Assembly: GCA_963764305.1 (NCBI GenBank)
Contig: CAVXSD010000006.1
Coordinates: 248,001-312,000, forward strand
DNA length: 64,000 nucleotides
Origin: Bog-473 sp963764305
Lineage (GTDB): Bacteria; Actinomycetota; Acidimicrobiia; Acidimicrobiales; RAAP-2
Reading direction: 5' to 3'
Below, piece after piece: positions 7,182-16,219 of the stretch. A model generated the notes under the pieces. It was not told where the DNA came from, ran no database searches, and saw nothing but the letters and a program-made list of their open reading frames with translations. Position 1 is the stretch's first letter, and the number at the start of each line of letters is the position of its first letter. Position numbers and translations under genes: made by a program.

Positions 7182-10045
7182 GTGAGCGACCAGCGTCCAG
7201 GCAACCGATCCGAGGTACTCGAGCCCTTCGAGGACTTCGTGCGACGCCACGTCGGGCCCTCGGACGAAGAGCAGGAGGGGATGCTCAAGGTCCTCGGCTA
7301 CGAGACGCTTGACGCGCTCGTCGACGCTGCAGTCCCGGGAAGCGTGCGGAGTCTCGGCACGCTCGACCTCCCGCCCGCCGTGTCCGAGCACCAGGTGCTC
7401 GGCGAGTTGCGCCGGCTGGCCGCGAGCAACACCGTCGTGGAGCCGATGATCGGTCTCGGCTACTCCGGGACCGTCACCCCGGGCGTCATCCGACGCAACG
7501 TGCTCGAGAGTCCGGCGTGGTACACGGCCTATACCCCCTATCAGCCCGAGATCAGCCAGGGTCGCCTGGAGGCGCTCCTCAACTTCCAGACCATGGTGAG
7601 CGACCTCACAGGGCTCGACACGGCGAACGCCTCGCTGCTCGACGAGAGCACCGCGGTGGCCGAGGCCGTGACGCTCATGCGCCGCCGCGCCACCAACGAG
7701 TCGAACCGGGTGATCGTCGACGCCGACTGCCTGCCCCAGACCATCGCCGTGCTGGCTACGCGTCTCGGGCCGCTGGGGATGACCCTCGATGTGGTCGACC
7801 TCGGAGCAGGCGCGCCTGCGGGCGACTACTTCGGCATGGTGCAGCAGTATCCGGGGTGCTCGGGCGCCCTGCGCGACTTCGAGGCCCTGAGCGCCGACGC
7901 CCACGCCAAGGGCGCGTTGGTGACCGTCGCCACCGACCTGTTGGCCCTGACGCTCCTGAAGCCACCGGGGGACTGGGGCGCCGACGTCGCCGTCGGGTCC
8001 TCCCAGCGATTCGGCGTGCCGCTCTGGTACGGCGGCCCGCACGCGGCCTTCATGGCCGTCAAGAGTGGACTGGAGCGCGATCTGCCGGGGCGCCTCGTCG
8101 GACTCTCCATCGATCAGGAGGACCACCCGGCCTACCGGCTGGCCCTGCAGACACGTGAGCAGCACATCCGCCGGGAGAAGGCGACCTCCAACATCTGCAC
8201 CGCCCAGGTGCTGCTGGCAGTGGTGGCCTCCATGTACGCGGTGTACCACGGCGCGGAGGGGCTGCGCGGCATTGCCCGCCGAGTCCACCGCCACGCGTTC
8301 GACCTGGCCGCCGGGCTCGAGCAGGCGGGCGTGCCCATTGCCCATCAGGAGTTTTTCGACACGGTGCTGGTGGAGGCATCCGGCGCGCGGCGGCGATCGT
8401 GGCCGATGCCGCCGCGCGTGGCGTCCTCCTGCGGCTCGTCGACGACGATCACGTGGGGATCTCGTGCGGTGAGACGACCACAGCGGCGCACGTTGGCGCT
8501 GTGCTCCAGGCGTTCGGGGCCGATGGTGGGGGAACGGAGCCCGGCTCGGCGCTGCCGGATGCTCTCATGCGCCGGGGCCCGATCCTGGGGCATCCGGTCT
8601 TCTCGGAGCACCATTCCGAGACGGCCATGCTCCGATACCTGCGCCGCCTGTCGGATCAGGACTTCGCGCTCGACCGCGGCATGATCCCGCTGGGCTCGTG
8701 CACCATGAAGCTGAACGCGACGACCGAGATGGAGCCGGTGGGCCTTCCGGGGTTCTCGGACATCCATCCGTTCGCGCCGCTCGAGAGCACGCCGGGCTAC
8801 CTGGCGCTGATCGACGACCTCGAGGAATGGCTGGCCCGTGTCACGGGCTACGCCAAAGTGTCGGTCCAGCCCAACGCGGGAAGCCAGGGAGAGCTGGCCG
8901 GGCTTCTCGCCATTAGGGCCTACCACCAGTCCCGTGGGGAGCAGGGACGGGACATCTGCCTCATCCCGTCGAGCGCGCACGGCACCAACGCGGCCTCTGC
9001 CGTCATGGCGGGAATGCGCGTGGTGGTGATCTCCGCGCTGGCTGACGGCACGGTCGATCTGGCGGACCTCCGTGGCAAGTGCGAGGAGCACGGCGAGTCT
9101 CTGGCGGCCATCATGGTCACGTACCCCTCGACACACGGGGTCTACGAGGAGGGCATCAGCGAGATGTGCGCGCTGGTCCACCAACATGGCGGGCAGGTCT
9201 ACATCGACGGGGCGAACCTGAACGCCCTCCTCGGCCTGGCCGAGCCGGGGCGGTTCGGCGGTGACGTGTCGCACCTGAACCTCCACAAGACCTTCTGCAT
9301 CCCCCATGGCGGGGGAGGACCCGGAGTCGGACCGGTGGCGGTGGCCGAGCACCTGGTGCCCTTCCTCCCCTCGCATCCGATGCACCCCCGCACGGCCCAG
9401 CGTGAGGGGATCGGACCGGTCAGCGCGGCTCCGTTCGGCAGCGCCGGGATCCTGGCCATCAGCTGGGCCTACATCCGCATGCTCTCCGGAGTGGGATTGG
9501 CCCACGCCACCAAGTCCGCGGTGCTGGCGGCCAACTACGTGGCGGCGCGCCTGGCGCCGTCGTATCCCATCCTCTACACGGGCAAGAACGCCCTGGTGGC
9601 CCACGAGTGCATCCTCGACCTGCGGGGCCTGACCAAGGCGACGGGCGTCACGGTCGACGACGTCGCCAAGCGCCTCATCGACTACGGCTTCCACGCGCCG
9701 ACGGTGAGCTTTCCCGTGGCGGGTACGCTCATGGTGGAGCCGACCGAGAGCGAGGATCTCGGCGAGCTCGACCGTTTCTGCGATGCCATGGTCGCCATCC
9801 GGGCCGAGATCGCGGAGGTCGCCGCAGGACGCTGGTCGGTGGAGGTCAGCCCGCTGCGCGGGGCTCCGCACACGGCGGCTGCGCTCGTCTCGACTTGGGA
9901 GCGACCCTACGACCGTGCGACGGCGGTGTTCCCGGCGGGGCAGACAGCGGCCAAGTACTGGCCGCCGGTGGCCCGCATCAACCAGGCCTACGGAGACCGC
10001 AATCTCGTCTGCAACTGCCCGCCGCCGGAGGCCTTCGCCGACTGA
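7182..10045 (+). CDS. gcvP: Glycine dehydrogenase (decarboxylating) GcvP, interrupted by one frameshift
   Basis: P protein of the glycine cleavage system: it decarboxylates glycine with pyridoxal phosphate and loads the aminomethyl group on the H protein. The GTG at 7182 has AGGAG at 7171-7175. The first frame runs from FEDFVRRHVGPSDEEQ to FFDTVLVEASG near 8384. The rest, from RAAAIVADAAARGVLLRL to the end, continues in another frame that begins one base earlier. Together the parts make about 954 residues, the normal length. The PLP lysine is in HLNLHKTFCIPHGGGG (codon 9287-9289). Both parts are well conserved, so one base has probably been lost in the GC-rich stretch 8382-8395. Expression is expected to follow the glycine riboswitch. 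Confidence 0.92.
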
Positions 10046-10054
10046 TCTGGCAGC

Positions 10055-10106
10055 CCGGACAGTGGTCCGGCTCCAAACCGGATGGTGTCCCCTTGCCGGG
10101 ACATCC
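10055..10106 (+). terminator. Two hairpins after gcvP, possible termination region
   Basis: CCGGAC-AGTG-GTCCGG (10055-10070) starts 9 bases after the gcvP stop. A second stem pairs TGTCCC (10086-10091) with GGGACA (10098-10103). There is no T-run, so these are at best U-less terminators. Confidence 0.35.
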
Positions 10107-10279
10107 AAATCACGTGGTCGCTCGGTTGAGCTGCGTCAAAGAGGGCATGCGTGAACCCCGGTCCCTGGCTGGGTATATCTCCCTGCGGGTGGTACGCAGC
10201 GAGAGGAGAAGGTCTGTCACATTTTGCTGTGTCACGGGGTCAGAGAGATTGGAAGCCTCGAAACACAAAGGAGATCACC

Positions 10280-10750
10280 ATGGACGCACGACTCGACTAC
10301 GCCAGCATTGCCATTACTGGAAAGTTCGCCAAGCACATCAACTCGTCGGGCGCGGTTCTGACCGGCTCGACTCTGCCAGTCGCGACCCAAGAGCTCGTCA
10401 AGATCCGCGCCAGCCAGATCAACGCCTGCGCCGGCTGCCTGGACATGCACACGAAGGACGCGGAGCATCGCGGGGAAAGCTCGGTGCGACTCAACCTGGT
10501 CGCTGCCTGGCGAGAGGCCACGGTCTTCACCGAAGCCGAGAGGGCTGCTCTCGAGCTCACCGAGCAGGGCACCCGCCTGGCAGATGGCGGCGCCGTCTCG
10601 GATGAGGCCTGGGCCAACGCGGCCAAGCACTACGACGATGACCAGCTCGGCGCACTGGTCTGCCTCATCGCCCTCATCAACCTCTACAACCGCCTCAACG
10701 TCATCACCCGCCAGCCTGCCGGTGACTACACGCCCGGCCAGTGGGGATGA
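10280..10750 (+). CDS. AhpD-like / carboxymuconolactone decarboxylase family protein
   Basis: A 156-residue all-helical protein with the alkylhydroperoxidase core INACAGCLDMH: C50, C53 and H57 form the CxxCxxxH centre of the AhpD branch. Such proteins act as thiol peroxidases or reductase partners in oxidative-stress defence, but many have no assigned substrate. GGAG at 10270-10273, seven bases before the ATG, supports the start. It stands alone between gcvP and the convergent crcB pair. Substrate and partner cannot be told from the sequence. Confidence 0.85.
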   Translation: MDARLDYASIAITGKFAKHINSSGAVLTGSTLPVATQELVKIRASQINACAGCLDMHTKDAEHRGESSVRLNLVAAWREATVFTEAERAALELTEQGTRLADGGAVSDEAWANAAKHYDDDQLGALVCLIALINLYNRLNVITRQPAGDYTPGQWG

Positions 10751-11055
10751 GTGCGCGACGCGCCACCGAGGTTGTCGGTGAGCGCCGAGTCCAACTTGAT
10801 GTGCCTCCTCCGCCCAGGCTGCAATGACTGGTCGAGCTGCGCCCCGTACGTGATCCGAAACTGATGGAAAAGAGGCTCTTTGTGTACGGCGACACCCGTA
10901 GAAATCTTTCGTCCCGTTCTTCCCGTTGAAGATCAAGGAAACCATCGAGGGAGAATTTGCGGGGTTTGGCGCTTGCAAATCCTCGGCGAGTTCGGGATTG
11001 CGTGACGCCCCGACCACTTGGTTCGGAGCACCCGGGTAGCCAACGTTTCGGGATA
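10751..11055. other. Intergenic region, no gene seen
   Basis: About 300 bases between the convergent AhpD-like and crcB genes. I see no conserved frame, structured RNA or clear terminator. The part around 10850-10990 is more AT-rich than its surroundings. Confidence 0.5.
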
Positions 11056-11448
11056 TCACCCCAAAGCGACGAGGCCGAGGCCGGCCGCGGCCGCAGCAAG
11101 ACACACTGCGAGGCCACCGAACGTGTACAGCACCGCCTCGGCGCGGTTACCGGAGCGGACCAAGTGGATCGACTCCCAGCTCGCGGTTGACCAGGTTGTG
11201 TACCCGCCGCATAGCCCGACCCCGATGATGGCGAGGAGGTGGGACCCTAGGCCGTGGTAGAGCGAGAGCCCGGTCAGTATCCCGAGGAGCAGGGACCCCG
11301 ACGCGTTGACGAGCACGGTGCCGAGAGGCAGCGGATCGAAGCGTCGCAGGCTGAGATGGTGGATCAGCAACGCACGCAGGACGGCGCCGGCGCCGCCCGC
11401 CAGGGCCACGATCAGGGCGAGCCCGAGAGTGGGGGACGAGGTATTCAG
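11056..11448 (-). CDS. crcB: Fluoride exporter CrcB/Fluc, second subunit
   Basis: Small four-helix membrane protein of the Fluc family; two such subunits form a dual-topology fluoride channel that empties fluoride from the cytoplasm. The protein shows ALAGGAGAVLRALLIHH, PLGTVLVNASGSLLLGIL and GLCGGYTTWSTASWE, all landmarks of the family. No ATG or GTG precedes the first helix. The likely start is a CTG at 11448 overlapping the TGA of the upstream crcB (CTGA), which suggests translational coupling. GTG 11409 is the alternative and would trim the first helix. It pairs with the adjacent crcB, as in species that use heteromeric Fluc channels. Confidence 0.87.
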   Translation of the reverse strand: MNTSSPTLGLALIVALAGGAGAVLRALLIHHLSLRRFDPLPLGTVLVNASGSLLLGILTGLSLYHGLGSHLLAIIGVGLCGGYTTWSTASWESIHLVRSGNRAEAVLYTFGGLAVCLAAAAAGLGLVALG

Positions 11449-11920
11449 GCCGGCACCATCTTCCGCCCCAACGCGTTGCCCATGACGACGAGAGTCAGCC
11501 CGCCGACGATCGTGGCGGCGAGATAGGCCAGGCAGCTCACGATGTCCCCGTCCTTGGCCAGCAGCGCGGCCTCGACAGTCAATGCGGAGTACGTCGTCCA
11601 TCCCCCGAGGAAGCCGATGACAAGGAACGGGCGCGCGAGGGGGCGCGCTGAGCGATGTGTTCGGTGAGCGGGACCAGCAGACCGATGGCCAGCGAGCCCG
11701 ACAGATTGACCACCAGGGTCACCCACGGAAAGCTGCCTTGGGCGACCGGGTGGTGCACAGCGAAGAGGTAGCGGGCGACCGTACCGAGGGCACCGCCCAC
11801 GAAGATGGCCAGAACCACCACCGCCGACAGCTGGAGAGATGGCAGCGCTGGTTGGTCCAACAGGTCGCCCTGGGGTGGTGAGGGCTCGTGCGTGTCTGGC
11901 TGCTGCAGGTCTTCGTCCAT
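11445..11920 (-). CDS. crcB: Fluoride exporter CrcB/Fluc, first subunit, with one frameshift
   Basis: The first part reads VVVLAIFVGGALGTVARYLFAVHH and PWVTLVVNLSGSLAIGLLVPLTEHIAQRAP. The second part, LARPFLVIGFLGGWTTYSALTVEAALL to GRKMVPA, is in another frame. The change falls in a run of five G (11639-11643, C on the coding strand). One more C would restore AQRAPLARPFLVIG, so this looks like a homopolymer error rather than decay. The ATG at 11920 gives about 30 extra polar residues before helix 1. It is the first gene after the fluoride riboswitch. Confidence 0.85.
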
Positions 11921-11936
11921 GGCCGGGCCTCCCGTG

Positions 11937-12017
11937 CCGCCACTCAGGAGCCATCAGCCATCTCGTTCGGCGGTTCGGGGTGGTCGCCCCCCGGCGGGAC
12001 CCATCGCCGGTCGTCGT
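11937..12017 (-). promoter_or_regulatory. Fluoride riboswitch (crcB motif) in front of the crcB pair
   Basis: On the minus strand the leader reads GGCGATGGGTCCCGCC (12008-11993), then GAACCGCC, then GGCTGATGGCTCCTGAG (11959-11943). These match the conserved parts of the fluoride aptamer, GGCGATGnnnnCCGCC and TGATGGC(n)CCT, including the two halves that form its pseudoknot. It is placed directly upstream of crcB, the commonest partner of this RNA. TACGAT at 12029-12024 puts the transcript start just before the aptamer. Confidence 0.88.
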
Positions 12018-12023
12018 CGTCCG

Positions 12024-12029
12024 ATCGTA
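12024..12029 (-). promoter_or_regulatory. -10 element TACGAT of the riboswitch-crcB transcript
   Basis: TACGAT on the minus strand, about seven bases before the expected 5' end of the fluoride riboswitch RNA. Confidence 0.5.
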
Positions 12030-12061
12030 GCCACTTGCCGGTGACGACGTTCGGCGTGGCC

Positions 12062-12811
12062 TCAGTCGAGGCGCGGCCCCGGGGCGCGACGGAATCGGAA
12101 CGGTTCGCTCTCCCGCCCCGCGACGACGTACCAGCATTGGCCGGTGGAGTCCGCATCGAGGATTCGCTGGAAAGCGGCGACGACGTCGGCCACATCGATG
12201 ATCGGGAAGCCCATGTCGAGCAGCGTCTGCTCGGAGCCCTTGATGATGTTGGTGTAGGCGAAGGAGGGACACAGCGCGTGCACGCGGATGCCATCGGGTT
12301 CGTAGACCTGGCCCAGTGAACGCGCCAAGCCGACGACGGCGTGCTTGTTGGCCGCGTAGATCGGGTCGAACGGCGTGGCCACCAGGCCGGCCATGGACGC
12401 AGTGGCCACGATCGTCCCGCCACCGCTCGCCTTGATGGCGGGACGGGCGGCCGCGATCCCGTACACGACACCATCGAGGTTGATGGCCATCGAGCGCCGG
12501 TACGCCTCCGGGTCGAAATCGTCACCCATGCCGCACCACGACGTGACGCCGGCGTTGAGGTGTGCGATGTGGAGCCTGCCGAAGGCCTCGACCGCGAGTG
12601 CGACCGCGGCATTGCTTGCCGCCGGATCAGTGACGTCGGTATGGATGAACCGACCATCGAGATCCTGGGCCACCGCCTTACCCCGGGCTACATCGATGTC
12701 GGCGATCACGACGCGTGCTCCGCGGCTCGCCAGGTGCCGGGCGACGCCCTCACCGATGCCGTTGCTCCCGCCGGTGATCAGGGCGACCTTGCCGTCGACG
12801 TCCAGTGCCAT
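12062..12811 (-). CDS. SDR-family NAD(P)-dependent oxidoreductase
   Basis: Classical short-chain dehydrogenase of 249 residues. It has the dinucleotide motif TGGSNGIG (13-20), the HLNAG strand and the catalytic S139, Y152 and K156 (YAANK). An acidic residue at the end of the second strand (IADID) suggests NAD(H) preference. Substrate cannot be predicted. The ATG at 12811 has TACGAT six bases upstream and no ribosome binding site. It reads toward the crcB leader; only about 30 bases separate its stop from the crcB promoter. Confidence 0.88.
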   Translation of the reverse strand: MALDVDGKVALITGGSNGIGEGVARHLASRGARVVIADIDVARGKAVAQDLDGRFIHTDVTDPAASNAAVALAVEAFGRLHIAHLNAGVTSWCGMGDDFDPEAYRRSMAINLDGVVYGIAAARPAIKASGGGTIVATASMAGLVATPFDPIYAANKHAVVGLARSLGQVYEPDGIRVHALCPSFAYTNIIKGSEQTLLDMGFPIIDVADVVAAFQRILDADSTGQCWYVVAGRESEPFRFRRAPGPRLD

Positions 12812-12817
12812 GCGTGG

Positions 12818-12823
12818 ATCGTA
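12818..12823 (-). promoter_or_regulatory. -10 element TACGAT of the SDR gene
   Basis: TACGAT, six bases, ATG on the minus strand; a leaderless arrangement. Confidence 0.5.
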
Positions 12824-12839
12824 GGGGAACGCACCGTGC

Positions 12840-14867
12840 TCAGCCGAGGAGGGGACAGGGGAGTGGCTGGGCGTGGACGATGCTGAGGTGCTGGATAGGT
12901 CGGGTCATGGCCACGTAGAGCAGACGGAGCCCGCGGCGGTCATCGCCCGCGATCGCCGCCGGCTCGACGACGACGACCGCGTCGAACTCCAGGCCCTTGG
13001 CGGCCGGGGCGGGGACGATGGTGATCGGGCGGGTCATGGCGTCGCGGTCGAGCGCGCCGACCTGGGTGTTTCGTCGGGTCAGCCGGGTGAGGGCAGGTAC
13101 GAGGTCCGGTGGGACGATCACCGCCACCAAGGCGTGGTCGCGGGCCAGGGCGGCGGCTTCGTCCAGGGCGGCCGAGGCCAGTTCAGTCTCGTCGACGGGA
13201 CGGACGGCGGGATCGGTGCGACCGGCGCGTATCGAAGAGGTGGGCTGGATCCCCGGCGCCGCCTCGGACAGGAGGCGGGAAGCGAAGTCCAGCACGCGGC
13301 CGGGGGCCCTGTAGCCGAGCGTCAACTCATCGTGGTGCGATGGGGCGGCGTCGGGCAGATGGCCCCGGACTTCGTCCCAGTCGGCGTAGGTCCATGGGCC
13401 GGTGGCCTGGGCCAGGTCACCCAGCACGGTGATCGAACCCGAGGGCGCCCGCCGGGCGATCATGCGGAACTGCATCGGGGTGAGGTCCTGGGCCTCGTCC
13501 ACCACGATGTGGCCGTAGGAGCGGGTTCGACCCACGCTGAGGAACGCGGCCTCATCGAGCAGGGCCAGGTCGTCGGTGCTCCACGCTGTCGACGCCACGG
13601 TGGCGTCACGAGCCCGGAGCAGGAGCTCCCACTCGGCTCGGGTGAACAACCCGGTGGCGTACCGCTCCAGCTGTCCGCGCGATGACAGCAACTCGCGCAC
13701 GAGGGTGGTCGGGGAGACCGTGGGCCAGAGCCTGTCGAGGAGGTCCCCGAACTCCTCCGAGGAGGTGAGCTCGCCTTCGAACCACGCCTCGTCCGCACCG
13801 AGACGGCCCGAGGCGCGGAACGCACTCCTCGCCTCGCTGACCAGACGGGCCCGCAGCGCGAGACGACCCGACTTGTAGGGGGCCGGACGGGCGACGATTG
13901 AGGCGACGAGGTCGTTGACGCGCTCCCGGCTCAGGGTCGCTCGCGCGAACCGCACGCGCAGACGTGCGTCCTCCTCCAGGGGTCGGCGGCGCCCCTCGAG
14001 GGCCCGGCGGAGTAGTTCGCCCATGCGGGCATCCCCCTTGACCCGCCGCACCGCCATGGGTTCCTCGACGCGCACCTTTGCCTTGGGGGCGATGTCGGCG
14101 ATGGTCGTTTGCACGACGGCTTCCTCGCCGAGGGAGGGCAGGACCTGCGCGATGTACCGCAGAAACGCACGACTCGGACCGAGCACCAGCACGCCGTCGC
14201 GACTGAGGGCAGGGTGGTTGTAGAGCAGGAAGGCAGCGCGGTGCAGCCCGACGGCGGTCTTGCCGGTACCCGGCCCGCCCTGCACGGTGAGGAGTTGTTC
14301 GAGGGGAGCGCGGATGATCTCGTCCTGCTCGGCCTGGATGGTGGCGACGATGTCGAGCATCTCTCCGGTGCGGGCCCGTTCGAGCTCGGCCAGCAGGGCA
14401 TCGCCGCCACGCAGGCGCGTCGTGCCGGTGGTGTCCTCGCCGCTGCCGAAGAGGTCATCGGCCACGGCCAGTACGGAGCCGCGATCGACCATGATCTGGC
14501 GACGCCGGGTAAGCCCGAGCGCGTCCTTGGCGCTGGCCCGATAGAAGGGGACCGCCACCGGGGCACGCCAGTCCACGACAACCGGATCCGACCTGGTGTC
14601 CTCAACGTGGCGCCGGCCGATGTGCCAGGTGGCTCCCTCCTCCTCGTCGATTCGGCCGAAGAGCAGAGGTCGAGGGCTGTCCGCCAGCAGCGACACCCGC
14701 CGGGACAGGGCAGCGACATAGTCCAGGTCGGGGTTCCCTGCGGCGATGAGATCACGCAGCAGTTGTTCGGATCTCTCGCGCATCGCTCCCAACGAGGCCA
14801 ATGCATGCTCGAGATATGACTGTTCCGCTGCAACCTCTTGATCGGACGGGGGACCGGTCGTACTCAT
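12840..14867 (-). CDS. helR: RNA polymerase recycling ATPase, HelD/HelR family (UvrD-like)
   Basis: A superfamily 1 ATPase of about 675 residues. The N-terminal region has the long helical EQSYLEHALASLGAMRERSEQLLRD segment expected of the HelD arm that enters the RNA polymerase secondary channel. Next come WHIGRRHVED and VVVDWRAPVAVPFYRAS, then Walker A QGGPGTGKT, Walker B IVVDEAQDLTPMQF, ELTLGYRAPGRV and the C-terminal LLYVAMTRP. HelD/HelR proteins free stalled or inhibitor-bound RNA polymerase from nucleic acid, and HelR can protect against rifampicin in actinobacteria. That role is inferred from the family. I prefer ATG 14867 over the more distal ATG 14912. A terminator-like hairpin lies in its leader. 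Confidence 0.85.
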   Translation of the reverse strand: MSTTGPPSDQEVAAEQSYLEHALASLGAMRERSEQLLRDLIAAGNPDLDYVAALSRRVSLLADSPRPLLFGRIDEEEGATWHIGRRHVEDTRSDPVVVDWRAPVAVPFYRASAKDALGLTRRRQIMVDRGSVLAVADDLFGSGEDTTGTTRLRGGDALLAELERARTGEMLDIVATIQAEQDEIIRAPLEQLLTVQGGPGTGKTAVGLHRAAFLLYNHPALSRDGVLVLGPSRAFLRYIAQVLPSLGEEAVVQTTIADIAPKAKVRVEEPMAVRRVKGDARMGELLRRALEGRRRPLEEDARLRVRFARATLSRERVNDLVASIVARPAPYKSGRLALRARLVSEARSAFRASGRLGADEAWFEGELTSSEEFGDLLDRLWPTVSPTTLVRELLSSRGQLERYATGLFTRAEWELLLRARDATVASTAWSTDDLALLDEAAFLSVGRTRSYGHIVVDEAQDLTPMQFRMIARRAPSGSITVLGDLAQATGPWTYADWDEVRGHLPDAAPSHHDELTLGYRAPGRVLDFASRLLSEAAPGIQPTSSIRAGRTDPAVRPVDETELASAALDEAAALARDHALVAVIVPPDLVPALTRLTRRNTQVGALDRDAMTRPITIVPAPAAKGLEFDAVVVVEPAAIAGDDRRGLRLLYVAMTRPIQHLSIVHAQPLPCPLLG

Positions 14868-14910
14868 CGGGATCCCGATTCCGGCAATACACGCGCAAAA
14901 AGGGCCGCGC

Positions 14911-14933
14911 AAAAATCCCCGGTCATTCCGGGG
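14911..14933 (-). terminator. Intrinsic terminator-like hairpin in the helR leader
   Basis: Read on the minus strand: CCCCGG-AATGA-CCGGGG followed by ATTTTT. It ends 44 bases before the helR ATG. No gene reads into it from upstream on that strand for more than 700 bases, so it could act as an attenuator of helR itself. Confidence 0.6.
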
Positions 14934-15665
14934 ACGATACTCCGCTTTATCTTACAGAACAAGCCCTTCAGCTGGTGTTTCGCCTTCTTGTCCGCCTGGA
15001 CTTTGAACCTTTAACCGAGGGGCCTTACTGCTGCTCACTTTACTGAATTCCCTCCACTGAATCAAGCCCTTTTTGGCATTGGCCCGCCGCCGGCCACGCC
15101 GACTGGGTAGAAGCGACCCTCTCGAGCCTCGAGCCTCGAACCGACTTGCGCCGCGCCGATCGCGGGCCACCGTACAGCTGGGACCTTCGGAATCGAATCT
15201 GCTCGCCTCCAAGGACGGGCGTTCTGCCAGCTCCGGCGCACTCATCCACGAGCTGCCGGCCGGTGGCCCGGCGGCTGGCTCACACATCGCTGATTCCCGG
15301 ACCTCGTCCGACGACCCGCAAATCGACAGCTCAGGTCCGACCAGCTCGGCCGCTCGTCCTTGGGTGAGGGGAGGACGCGGGGGCGACGCATCCTGAACCG
15401 TTCGATCCGCCTCGGAACCGACTTGTGTCTAACTTAACATAATGAACATTATCGGCGGTCTACCCAAGAGCCCAGGCTGGTCAGGGACTTGGTGTGTCTG
15501 GCTCCTGCTGAACCCCGATCGGTGTTAGAGACCTCGATCGGGGCATGGCAAAAGGCTCGGCCGGCGCAGACCGGCGCGTTGTGAGTGTCGCCGAGGCGCA
15601 GCCAAGGAGAACGGTTCGACCGACCGACGGTCGGCCCGGAGCGCCCCCGTTCCGACGAGTTGGTT
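14934..15665. other. Long intergenic region
   Basis: About 730 bases between helR and the next minus-strand gene. Open frames here look random and lack family resemblance. I find only the AT-rich palindrome near 15439. It presumably holds the helR promoter. Confidence 0.5.
15439..15452. promoter_or_regulatory. Palindrome ATAATGAACATTAT in an AT-rich patch
   Basis: A perfect 6-bp inverted repeat with a 2-base centre inside the only AT-rich patch of this intergenic region (15429-15453). It has the form of a repressor site, but no adjacent gene start explains it. Confidence 0.3.
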
Positions 15666-15938
15666 TCAGCCTGGGGTGGTGGTCTCCCCCACTGCGACCC
15701 TCACCTGGGCCACCAATGCCAGTTGCTCGTCCGCTGAGCTGACGGGGACGCGTTCGAAGTCCTTGCCGTCGAGGCGGACATCGGCGAACAGGCCGGTCGG
15801 GTCGGCGTGGAAGTGCAAGAAGGCCCGGGAACGAAGGTAGAAGTTGCCAGGCTTGTGCTCCCTCAGGCCGTTGACGGCGCGCAGGTCGTCCAGGAGGGAC
15901 GCGATTGCTCGTAGGTCGTCCGGTCTGGCGTGTCGCAT
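15666..15938 (-). CDS. Conserved hypothetical protein
   Basis: A 90-residue protein without a recognised name. The central segment PGNFYLRSRAFLHFHADPTGLFADVRLDG resembles small conserved proteins I have seen in many actinobacteria, where an N-terminal helical LRAVNGLRE part precedes a two-stranded FLHFH/FADVRL core. The composition and steady codon use fit a real gene. TACGGT lies nine bases before the ATG. No function is suggested by the neighbours. Confidence 0.65.
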   Translation of the reverse strand: MRHARPDDLRAIASLLDDLRAVNGLREHKPGNFYLRSRAFLHFHADPTGLFADVRLDGKDFERVPVSSADEQLALVAQVRVAVGETTTPG

Positions 15939-16219
15939 CGCAGGCCCACCGTACCGAAGGGTGCACTTTTGCGGAGCTGCTCGGCGCCGGGGGCCGGCCG
16001 GGGGGCGGGAGGAACGGCCCCCAGCACCGCCGCAGCTGTGGACTCAGTCTGCGCTGGCGGTATTCGAGTCGGACCAATGCCGGCTGGGTCGCTGCTGTGA
16101 GGTTCGGCCTCGCGTGGATACGCCGTGACCAGGCTTCTCAGCCGGCGCTTCATGCGATACCAAGCGGGCTCACAGCTGGAATTCGGCTCGTCGTGAAGCC
16201 GCTCGGTTGAACTGATCCC

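Noticed and set aside
14880..15060. Rifampicin-associated element upstream of helR
   Set aside because: I looked for the published inverted-repeat type and saw none; only a terminator-like hairpin is present.
15073..15396. 107-codon plus-strand open frame in the gap after helR
   Set aside because: No start signal, low-complexity Arg/Ser composition and no recognisable motif.
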